A stretch of 64,000 nucleotides of DNA from Pedobacter sp. MR2016-24. GTDB lineage: Bacteria > Bacteroidota > Bacteroidia > Sphingobacteriales > Sphingobacteriaceae. Below, one piece after another: positions 9,561-16,743 of the stretch. Numbering within the stretch: position 1 is the first letter of the stretch; each line of letters starts with the position of its first letter. The notes under the pieces are model-generated. The model saw only the letters and a list, made by a program, of their open reading frames with translations, did no database searches and was not told the DNA's origin. The position numbers and the translations under genes were made by a program. The stretch covers positions 620,001 to 684,000 of the forward strand of contig NZ_JAPIVO010000003.1 in assembly GCF_026239655.1 (NCBI RefSeq), written 5' to 3'.

Positions 9561-9628
9561 ATCAGGTTTTTTAACATAGCCCTTTTTTATTAGGTTTGCT
9601 ATAATGTTAAAAAACCTGATTTTTTTTG
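9561..9628 (+). promoter_or_regulatory. Perfect 17-bp hairpin burying the start codon of the next gene
   Basis: ATCAGGTTTTTTAACAT (9561-9577) is the exact reverse complement of 9604-9620, which is the first 17 bases of the sulfatase coding sequence including its ATG. The 26-base loop can extend the stem through AGC/GCT and CCT/AGG with small bulges. The right arm is followed by eight T, so in RNA the structure has the form of an intrinsic terminator. It could end the upstream transcript, block initiation of the sulfatase, or act as an attenuator. The structure is seen directly; the role is inferred. Confidence 0.8.
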
Positions 9629-11472
9629 CCCGTTTTTTCCTGTTCTGGCTGTTATTCTTTTTGCTTGACAGGCTCATTTTTTTAGCCGTTAATTTCCCTG
9701 AGTTAAAATCGGCACCTGTACCCGAAGTTCTTGCAGCAACTTACCATGGTTTACGTCTTGATTTATCCATGACAGCCTATATTGCTGTTATACCCCTGCT
9801 ATTTTACACCGGCTTTGTGCTGGTATTTAAGAAAAACAAAATTCCATTTGGATGGCTCATGACTTACAATATGGTGCTGATCGTTCTATTCAGTATCATT
9901 GGCATGGCCAATATCAATATCTACCGGGAATGGGGCAGCAAGATCAATGCTAAGGCTTTAGGCTTTGCCATTACTTCCCCTAATGAAGCACTGGCATCAA
10001 GTGCATCCTCTCCTATCCTGCTGAGTCTTGCCATTTTAATACTGTTAATGATTTGCGGCTACTTTTTAAACCAGTGGCTGGTTAAAAAAGATACCGGGGT
10101 ACCCTCTGCGAACATGGCGATGAAACTTGTCCTTTCTCTCCTGCTGTTAGCATTTAATTTTCTGCTCATTCGTGGTGGCTGGGGTGTTTCCCCAAATAAC
10201 CAGAGTATGGCTTATTATTCTGATGTACAAACGCTGAATCATGCTGCAGTAAATACAGAATGGAATCTGGTATCCAGCATTCTTGCAGAGAAACATGTAA
10301 ACAAAAATCCAAATCTTTATTATCCTGCACAACTATCAGCTGATATTGTACGTGACCTCTATGCAGTAGAAAAAGACTCCACCCTTCAGCTGTTAAAAAC
10401 AAAAAGGCCCAATGTAGTCGTTATTATTATGGAAAGTTTTACGGCCGACCTGACAAAAACACTAGGTGATGAAGCCGGGATTACACCTAAATTTGATAGC
10501 CTCATCAATCATGGCGTATTGTTCAGCAGAATTTACGCTACCGGGAACAGGACAGACAAAGGTATTATTGGTACGCTTGCGGGTTTTCCCAGCCTGGCGT
10601 CAGGAAGTATCATGAAATGGCCCGATAAACTGGAGAAAATTCCCGGCATTTCACAAAGCTTGTTTAATATTGGTTATCGTACGTCCTTCTTTTATGGCGG
10701 GCAATCCGAATTTGAGAACTATAAAGCTTTTATTGTGAGCCATGATTACCAGTTACTGGTAGATAAGAGCAGCTTCGCCGATAAGGACATGAATTCAAAA
10801 TGGGGCGCTTATGACGGTACCGTATTCAACCGCCAGCTGCAAACGCTGAATCAGGAGAAAGAACCTTTTTTCTCTACCCAGATGACGCTGACTAACCATG
10901 AGCCCTTTGAAGTTCCGGGTCACTATAAATTCGGCACAAAGGATAATATACAGCGTTTCAAAAGCACAGCCTATTATACAGATTCCTGTCTGAATGATTT
11001 TCTCAATAAGGCGAAGCTTAAACCCTGGTATAAAAACACCCTGTTCATTTTCGTAGCAGATCATGGCCATATCTATCCTAAAGGAAGAGGTGAGGTCTAT
11101 ATTCCGCAGCGTTATCATATCCCACTGTTATTTTTTGGCGATGTGATCAAAGAAGAATACCGCGGAAAGCAATTCGACCAGGTCGGCAGCCAGGTAGATA
11201 TCGCCTCTACCCTGCTGCATCAGTTAAACCTGGATAGCAAGTCCTTTCAATGGAGCAAAAATTTATTGAATCCATATACCAAGCCTTTCGCTTTTTTTAG
11301 CTGGGATAATGGAATGGGCTTTATAGATAACAAACAATGTGTTACATTTGATAATGTTGGTAAGCTGGTTTTATATAATGACAATCCGAAAGATGTAACA
11401 CATACCGAAACACTGACCAAAAATGGTAAGGCTTACCTGCAGACCATTTATCAGCAATTTATTCAACTCTAA
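9604..11472 (+). CDS. LTA synthase-like membrane sulfatase-fold enzyme
   Basis: The protein has 622 residues. About five transmembrane segments fill residues 1-200, starting at once with LIFFARFFLFWLLFFLL. A periplasmic alkaline-phosphatase/sulfatase-fold domain begins near residue 270: VVVIIMESF (metal ligand Glu), GNRTDKG near 317 with the likely nucleophile Thr, and ADHGH near 485. This is the architecture of LtaS and of phosphoglycerol or phosphoethanolamine transferases. Gram-negative Bacteroidota lack lipoteichoic acid, so the acceptor is probably another envelope glycan or lipid. The start codon lies inside the hairpin at 9561-9620. No later in-frame ATG would keep the first membrane helix, so this start is likely right. 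Confidence 0.87.
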   Translation: MLKNLIFFARFFLFWLLFFLLDRLIFLAVNFPELKSAPVPEVLAATYHGLRLDLSMTAYIAVIPLLFYTGFVLVFKKNKIPFGWLMTYNMVLIVLFSIIGMANINIYREWGSKINAKALGFAITSPNEALASSASSPILLSLAILILLMICGYFLNQWLVKKDTGVPSANMAMKLVLSLLLLAFNFLLIRGGWGVSPNNQSMAYYSDVQTLNHAAVNTEWNLVSSILAEKHVNKNPNLYYPAQLSADIVRDLYAVEKDSTLQLLKTKRPNVVVIIMESFTADLTKTLGDEAGITPKFDSLINHGVLFSRIYATGNRTDKGIIGTLAGFPSLASGSIMKWPDKLEKIPGISQSLFNIGYRTSFFYGGQSEFENYKAFIVSHDYQLLVDKSSFADKDMNSKWGAYDGTVFNRQLQTLNQEKEPFFSTQMTLTNHEPFEVPGHYKFGTKDNIQRFKSTAYYTDSCLNDFLNKAKLKPWYKNTLFIFVADHGHIYPKGRGEVYIPQRYHIPLLFFGDVIKEEYRGKQFDQVGSQVDIASTLLHQLNLDSKSFQWSKNLLNPYTKPFAFFSWDNGMGFIDNKQCVTFDNVGKLVLYNDNPKDVTHTETLTKNGKAYLQTIYQQFIQL

Positions 11473-11530
11473 ACCATTTTTTTCACACCTACACCTGCTG
11501 GAAGAAAGCAAAACAAAAAAACGACGACAA

Positions 11531-13705
11531 ATGAAACTGAAGCACTTTATTTTTAAACTTACACTAGTTATCCTGATCAGCTCGCTGTGTGCAACGACCT
11601 ATGCGCAGCGTAACAGAGATATCAACTGGACTAAAGACGGCACTGGTTATTACGAAATCTCAAATGGCGACATCGTATTGGTTACGCTCCCGAAAAATGA
11701 ACGCAAAACAGTAGTGAGCAGAAACCTTTTAACACCGAAAGGTACTTACCCCTTAAATGTGAAAAGTTTCGTACTCTCAGCAGACGGAACAAAAGCATTG
11801 ATATATACCAACAGCAAAAAGGTTTGGCGTTATGAAACCCGGGGAGATTACTGGCTGGCAGATATATCGGCAAACAAGCTCATTCAAATTGGTAAGGACA
11901 GACCAGCATCTTCACTGATGTTTGCGAAAATCTCTCCTGATGCAAGCAAAGTTGCTTATGTGAGCGGTCATAACTTATATGTAGAAGATATCGCTTCAGG
12001 CGCAGTTAAGGCACTGACGACCGACGGTACCGACCGTTTAATCAATGGAACCTTCGACTGGGTTTATGAAGAAGAGTTTGATTGCAGAGATGGTTTCCGC
12101 TGGAGTCCGGACGGCACTTCAATCGCCTACTGGCAAATCGACGCAAGGAAGATTAAAAACTTCCTGATGATTAACAATACAGACTCTATTTATCCGTATA
12201 CAATTCCAGTAGAATACCCTAAAGTGGGACAAGATCCTTCTGCCTGCAAAATCGGGATAGTAAATGTAAGCACGGCACAGACCTCATGGGTAAAAGTTCC
12301 CGGAGATCAGATTCAGAACTATATTCCGAGGATGGACTGGATACCCAATACCAGTGATATCATTCTTCAGCAATTAAACAGGGAGCAGAATGTGAGCAAG
12401 CTATATGTAGCAAATGCAGCATCAGGCACGGTAAAAAACATTTACACCGAAACTGACAAAGCATGGATTGATGCAGCACCAGGATGGCAGTGGCTGAACA
12501 ATGGTAAAGAATTCATCTGGGAAAGTGAAAAAGACGGATGGAGACATACTTACAGGATCAGTAGAGACGGCAAAAAAGAAAAACTAATTACCAAAGGTAA
12601 CTTTGACGTTATTGAAAGCAGCCTGGTTGATGAGAAGAACAATACCTTCTATTTTATGGCATCACCAACAAACGCTACTCAGCAATATCTTTATAAAACC
12701 AAATTAGACGGCAGTGGTAAACTGGAAATGGTGACCCCATCCGTTTTACCGGGCACACACAATTACGATATTTCTCCAAACGGGATTTTTGCATTCCACA
12801 CTTACACAAATGTAAATGTGATGCAAATTGCTGAATGGATGAAAATGGAGACCGGCAATCCTTTCACTATGGAAGGCAGCATCACCAATCAGCTGGCAAG
12901 GGTACGCCCTCCTAAAAACAAGGTAGAATTTTTCAAAATTAAAACGCAGGATGGTGTAGAGTTGGATGGCTGGATGAAAAAGCCTGAAAATTTTGATCAG
13001 ACTAAAAAGTATCCTGTAGTTTTTTATGTTTACGGTGAACCGGCAAGTCAGACTGTAACCGATACCTATGGGACAGGTTATAACCGTTTATATGCAGGCG
13101 ACATGTCCAGAGATGGTTATATCTATATTTCCATAGAAAATCGCGGTGCACCAGCCCCAAAAGGTCGTGAATTCCGTAAAAGCATTTACAAAAACATTGG
13201 TTTGCTGAATATCAGGGATCAGGCAGATGCAGCGAAGCAAATCATAGAGTGGCCATTTGTAGACAAAGAAAGGGTAGCTGTATGGGGCTGGAGTGGTGGT
13301 GGTTCTTCCACATTGAATCTGATGTTCCAATATCCGCAGATTTATAAAACCGGTATTGCAGTAGCCGGAATCAGTAATCAGCTCACCTATGATAATATTT
13401 ACCAGGAACGTTATATGGGTTCTCCTCTCAAGACTACAGATGTTTACCTGAAAGGATCGCCAATTACTTATGCTAAAAACCTGGTTGGAAACCTGTTGTA
13501 CATCCATGGAACAGGCGACGATAATGTTCACTATCAAAATGCAGAACTACTGATCAATGAACTGGTAAAAAACGGGAAAGTATTTCAAATGATGGCTTAT
13601 CCTAACCGTACACACTCCATTAACGAGGGCGCCGGCACAAGTGAGCATTTAGCACGCACCTACACTAAATTTTTACAGCAGAACTGCCCTCCCGGAGGAA
13701 AATAA
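11531..13705 (+). CDS. Dipeptidyl peptidase IV (S9B family)
   Basis: This is a secreted or periplasmic serine peptidase of 724 residues that removes X-Pro dipeptides. A signal peptide (about 1-25) is followed by a beta-propeller with the DPP4 double-glutamate motif DWVYEEEF near residue 176, which anchors the substrate amino terminus. The catalytic alpha/beta-hydrolase domain follows: GWSGGG near 587 (nucleophile Ser), GTGDDNVH near 662 (Asp) and RTHSIN near 694 (His). The classic GWSYGG has become GWSGGG. I start at the ATG at 11531, where the signal peptide begins; the longer in-frame extension overlaps the sulfatase gene. It follows the sulfatase by 58 bases. Confidence 0.92.
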   Translation: MKLKHFIFKLTLVILISSLCATTYAQRNRDINWTKDGTGYYEISNGDIVLVTLPKNERKTVVSRNLLTPKGTYPLNVKSFVLSADGTKALIYTNSKKVWRYETRGDYWLADISANKLIQIGKDRPASSLMFAKISPDASKVAYVSGHNLYVEDIASGAVKALTTDGTDRLINGTFDWVYEEEFDCRDGFRWSPDGTSIAYWQIDARKIKNFLMINNTDSIYPYTIPVEYPKVGQDPSACKIGIVNVSTAQTSWVKVPGDQIQNYIPRMDWIPNTSDIILQQLNREQNVSKLYVANAASGTVKNIYTETDKAWIDAAPGWQWLNNGKEFIWESEKDGWRHTYRISRDGKKEKLITKGNFDVIESSLVDEKNNTFYFMASPTNATQQYLYKTKLDGSGKLEMVTPSVLPGTHNYDISPNGIFAFHTYTNVNVMQIAEWMKMETGNPFTMEGSITNQLARVRPPKNKVEFFKIKTQDGVELDGWMKKPENFDQTKKYPVVFYVYGEPASQTVTDTYGTGYNRLYAGDMSRDGYIYISIENRGAPAPKGREFRKSIYKNIGLLNIRDQADAAKQIIEWPFVDKERVAVWGWSGGGSSTLNLMFQYPQIYKTGIAVAGISNQLTYDNIYQERYMGSPLKTTDVYLKGSPITYAKNLVGNLLYIHGTGDDNVHYQNAELLINELVKNGKVFQMMAYPNRTHSINEGAGTSEHLARTYTKFLQQNCPPGGK

Positions 13706-13730
13706 AATTTCAGTATTCATCTTTATTCAA

Positions 13731-13764
13731 AAGCGGGCACCAGGCAAGGTAGCCTGCTTTTTTT
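13731..13764 (+). terminator. Terminator after the dipeptidyl peptidase gene
   Basis: An imperfect stem AAGCGGGC-ACC / GGT-AGCCTGCTT with one wobble and one bulged base is followed by a run of seven T. It lies between convergent genes and ends at the stop codon of the histidine kinase on the other strand. Confidence 0.7.
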
Positions 13765-15613
13765 ATACCGGGATAGAAATGTAGAATGTAGTTCCTGCAT
13801 TGGTCTCAGTTTCAAACCATATTTTACCACCATGCGCTTCGATAATCTGTTTACTGATATATAAACCAAGGCCGAAAGGTTGCTCACCACCTGTCCCGGT
13901 GCGTTTAGATGTGGTAAAAGGATCAAAGATATTGTCCTGTAAGTCCAGCGGAATGCCCATTCCCGTATCTTTCACATGTATAATAATTTCATTGTCTGAC
14001 TGTATACTGCTGATTTGAATAGTGCTGTATGACTCACTAAACTTCATCGCATTGCTTACAATATTGTTCAACACCCTTAGTAATTTCTCCTTGTCTGCTT
14101 TGATTAATCCTCTGATAGCAGTGTGCAACAGTAATAACTGATCTTTTTCTTTTGCCCTGAAACCTAATAATAACACACATTGATGCAGTAACTCATTGAG
14201 ATCTATCTCCTCTTTAACAATAGACTGCTGATGCGTAAAGTCGGTTTTCATCAGTTCGTTGATCAGTTCCAGGCAATTCTTGCTGGAGCCTTTTATCAAT
14301 TCAAGAATCTCTTTATCATCTTTTGCCATTGCATCCGGTCTAATGAGCGACGTAAGTGACCCTATTGCCCCGATTGGATTACGCAAGTCATGCGCCACAA
14401 TCTTAATGAGCCTTGCATAATCCTTGTTCATATGGTCCAGTTGCTGCATCGTTGATTCTGTATGCTTAAACTGCAGACGCAGTGCTTCGGTGGTCCTTTG
14501 TGAATTTTTCCAGTCCCTCCACAAAATGATAATAATGATAATTGTCATCAGGCATACCGTTATCGCCAGTGCTAAAAAACCCCATTGGTATTTTGATTTT
14601 GAGCGCACCGACTGGAGCTGCTGATCTTTCAAAGCATACTCGATGTAATCAATCCCCGAATCTCTGTTTATTCTATCCTTTTGTTCATATAAGTCTACCA
14701 ATTGCCGGCTATACTTTAGTGTATTTGCTGCATCCTGCCTTGCACCATAAAAATCATAAAGCTTTTTAACAAATTGAATAGAATAGACATGATATCTTTT
14801 TTCCTGAGCTATAGCCAATCCCTGCCGGTAGTAATTCACAGCCTTTGCAGAATCAGCTCCTGTAAAATTATTGCCCAGATTAATCAGCATATCCATACTC
14901 AAATAATAAAGCTCATTGGCCAGTGTGCCCCGAACGGTCTCCTCCATCTTTGATATGCCCTTCTCCCGCTCGCCGTTTTTAATCATATAATCGGCACGCA
15001 GCTGGTCAATTGCCAGTTGCAGCCGGAGATCCCTGTATTTAACGGAAATGTCGCTTGCCTTATTGATATATATCAATGTAGTATCATTTGAGACCAGCTT
15101 GGGAAAAACCAACAGGTAATTGTAAATCACCAGCGCCATAATAGAATCATGCTTCAATGTTTTACCCACCAGAAACGCTTCTTTAAAATTACTCAGGGAT
15201 TTATCCTCTTTTCCCAGCTCAGCATATACCGTAGCAATATTCATTTTGGTCTGTACGATATTGGATGAATCCCGAAGATGTTTATAATGGTTATAGGCCT
15301 CATTGTAATAGCGAAGTGATAACTGAAGATCGCCCTGCATATCATAAACGATTCCCAGATTATTGACAGCGTCTGCCACCCCTTTCTCATAACCTACACG
15401 GACTGCGATTTCCCGGGCTTTCATCGTATAATGAAAAAGACTATCTACATTCGTTTCATACAATAACATTCCCAGCCTGTTCAGCGCATCAACATAACGT
15501 AAACTATCTTTAATGTGAGGTATCTGCTGCTTCAGACTACGCACTACATCTTTTTGTGCATAGCAAACCGATAAACTTAATACAAGAATGACAAAGGATA
15601 ATAATCTCCTCAT
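13763..15613 (-). CDS. TPR-containing membrane sensor histidine kinase
   Basis: The kinase has 616 residues. A signal peptide (LLSFVILVLSLSVCYAQ) is followed by about 300 residues of helical tetratricopeptide repeats placed in the periplasm (for example AVNNLGIVYDMQGDLQLSLR), a transmembrane helix near 345-367, and a cytoplasmic kinase core. The phosphoacceptor is in IVAHDLRNPIGAIG near residue 406. The ATP-binding domain shows NNIVSNAMKF, DTGMGIPL and GLGLYISKQII. It has no receiver domain and no adjacent response regulator, so it is an orphan kinase. A 12-bp palindrome lies just upstream of its start. Confidence 0.92.
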   Translation of the reverse strand: MRRLLSFVILVLSLSVCYAQKDVVRSLKQQIPHIKDSLRYVDALNRLGMLLYETNVDSLFHYTMKAREIAVRVGYEKGVADAVNNLGIVYDMQGDLQLSLRYYNEAYNHYKHLRDSSNIVQTKMNIATVYAELGKEDKSLSNFKEAFLVGKTLKHDSIMALVIYNYLLVFPKLVSNDTTLIYINKASDISVKYRDLRLQLAIDQLRADYMIKNGEREKGISKMEETVRGTLANELYYLSMDMLINLGNNFTGADSAKAVNYYRQGLAIAQEKRYHVYSIQFVKKLYDFYGARQDAANTLKYSRQLVDLYEQKDRINRDSGIDYIEYALKDQQLQSVRSKSKYQWGFLALAITVCLMTIIIIIILWRDWKNSQRTTEALRLQFKHTESTMQQLDHMNKDYARLIKIVAHDLRNPIGAIGSLTSLIRPDAMAKDDKEILELIKGSSKNCLELINELMKTDFTHQQSIVKEEIDLNELLHQCVLLLGFRAKEKDQLLLLHTAIRGLIKADKEKLLRVLNNIVSNAMKFSESYSTIQISSIQSDNEIIIHVKDTGMGIPLDLQDNIFDPFTTSKRTGTGGEQPFGLGLYISKQIIEAHGGKIWFETETNAGTTFYISIPV

Positions 15614-15623
15614 AAACGAGCGC

Positions 15624-15658
15624 TTTTGATTATTTACAATATAGTAAAATAATCAAAA
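15624..15658. promoter_or_regulatory. 12-bp palindrome in front of the histidine kinase
   Basis: TTTTGATTATTT (15624-15635) pairs exactly with AAATAATCAAAA (15647-15658) across an 11-base spacer. Its nearer edge is 11 bases from the kinase start codon and it overlaps the best promoter-like box, so it could be an operator or a leader hairpin. AT-rich palindromes also arise by chance. Confidence 0.4.
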
Positions 15659-15770
15659 TAATGTTAGTTTATAAAAAACATTTATGAACGTATCATAAAT
15701 ATTAAGAAAACAGCATTACCCTTAGGTACTAATTTTTAACCTTACGCCCTATACTATCAGTCAAATACCA

Positions 15771-15870
15771 CCGTCTGCCCTCACAAATTCACGTTGTACA
15801 GGCTTGGTTTATTTTAAACCTCCTGTCCCCGTCTATCTCCCTCAGATTTAAATTGTACACACTTGGTTTA
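15771..15870. repeat. Imperfect two-copy direct repeat, 59-base period
   Basis: Copy 1 (15771-15811) and copy 2 (15829-15870) share CCGTCT, CCTCA, a TTGTACA block and CTTGGTTTA in the same order. The last two blocks recur at exactly 59 bases; the first recurs at 58. The second copy abuts the long hairpin at 15873. No coding potential or known family is recognised. Confidence 0.65.
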
Positions 15871-15872
15871 AT

Positions 15873-15957
15873 AAAAAAAATGGAAGGTTATTTTTTGGCC
15901 TCCTATGTTTTGCGCAGCAAAAGACAGGCAGTCGAAAAATAACCTTCCATTTTTTTT
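15873..15957 (-). terminator. Long hairpin (23-bp perfect stem) at the end of the SDR gene
   Basis: The arms are 15873-15895 and 15935-15957, exactly complementary over 23 bp, with eight A on one side and eight T on the other. Inside is a second hairpin with TTTTGC (15908-15913) and GCAAAA (15917-15922) around GCA, extendable to about 12 bp with one mismatch. The right arm overlaps the SDR stop codon (15956-15958). Read in the SDR sense, the inner part begins CTGCC and ends AGGAGG, vaguely like the cores of the hairpins at 27.3-27.6 kb. It probably terminates the SDR transcript. Confidence 0.8.
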
Positions 15958-16732
15958 AAGCCCCCTGTCCGATGTTAATCATCAACCCCCCATCCATTAC
16001 ATAAGTACTCCCCGTTACATAATCCGCCTCAGCAGAAGCCAGAAATAAAGCCAGATATCCGATCTCTTCAGGACGCCCCGCTCTTCCCAAAGGAATATTC
16101 TTCTCCGCTTTTTTTCTGACTTTGTCATCATCCACTGCTTTCTGGTTCATTGGTGTCAAAATCATCCCGGGAGCAATATTATTTACATTGATCCCGAAAG
16201 GAGCCACTTCCAGTGCCAGCGTACGCATCAGGTTTCGGATCCCCGCTTTCGACGCATTATAGTCACCATTTCCGGGCGCCGTAATTTCTTCATGCACAGA
16301 CGAGATATTAATAATCTTTCCGGGTTTTCCTTCAGACTTCCTGTGCTGTATGAATTTTCGGCTGCAGAAGAAAGTACCATATAAATTAGTACGGATGGTG
16401 GTGTCAAATGTTTTCGTATCCATTTCATCAATCGGAATACCAGAGCCATTTACCCCCGAGTTATTCACCAGTATATCGATACCGGAGAATTCCTTAATTA
16501 CCTGATCCAGCTTTTTCTCTACATCTTTTTCTGAACTGACATCAAGATTAATCAGCTTCACTTTACCACCCACTGCTTTTACCTGTTCAAAAGCGTCTTT
16601 TGCGCGTTCTTTCTTGCTATGATAACAAACAATTACATTTGCACCATTTTTTGCAAATTCCAGTGCTATTGCCAGGCCGATTCCTGAATCAGATCCCGTC
16701 ACCAAAGCAGTTTTATTTTCCAGCTTTTTCAT
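15956..16732 (-). CDS. SDR-family oxidoreductase, glucose 1-dehydrogenase-like
   Basis: This is a classical short-chain dehydrogenase of 258 residues, cytoplasmic and NAD(P)-dependent. Seen: the cofactor glycine motif GSDSGIG at 14-20, NNSGV in the middle, a catalytic Ser in INISSVHE, Tyr and Lys in YNASK, and the C-terminal YVTGSTYVMDGG of the glucose 1-dehydrogenase-like branch. The absence of an acidic residue right after the second strand (VIVCYHSKKE) suggests NADPH. The gene follows the GH15 gene by 11 bases on the same strand and is surely cotranscribed. A glucose or polyol substrate would fit the pairing but is not proven. Confidence 0.88.
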   Translation of the reverse strand: MKKLENKTALVTGSDSGIGLAIALEFAKNGANVIVCYHSKKERAKDAFEQVKAVGGKVKLINLDVSSEKDVEKKLDQVIKEFSGIDILVNNSGVNGSGIPIDEMDTKTFDTTIRTNLYGTFFCSRKFIQHRKSEGKPGKIINISSVHEEITAPGNGDYNASKAGIRNLMRTLALEVAPFGINVNNIAPGMILTPMNQKAVDDDKVRKKAEKNIPLGRAGRPEEIGYLALFLASAEADYVTGSTYVMDGGLMINIGQGA

Positions 16733-16743
16733 ATTTTACCTAA

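Larger units (their letters stand above)
15614..15955. other. 342-base intergenic region with three repeat structures
   Basis: No gene is seen. From left to right it holds a 12-bp palindrome next to the histidine kinase start (15624-15658), an AT-rich stretch, a 59-bp-period imperfect direct repeat (15771-15870) and the long hairpin at 15873-15957 that runs into the SDR stop codon. The histidine kinase promoter should lie at the left end, where the complementary strand carries TTATTTTG, one mismatch from TAnnTTTG. Confidence 0.6.

Noticed and set aside
13088..13537. 149-codon open frame on the minus strand
   Set aside because: It is antisense to the catalytic domain of the dipeptidyl peptidase gene, with no plausible protein pattern; the real gene explains the lack of stops.
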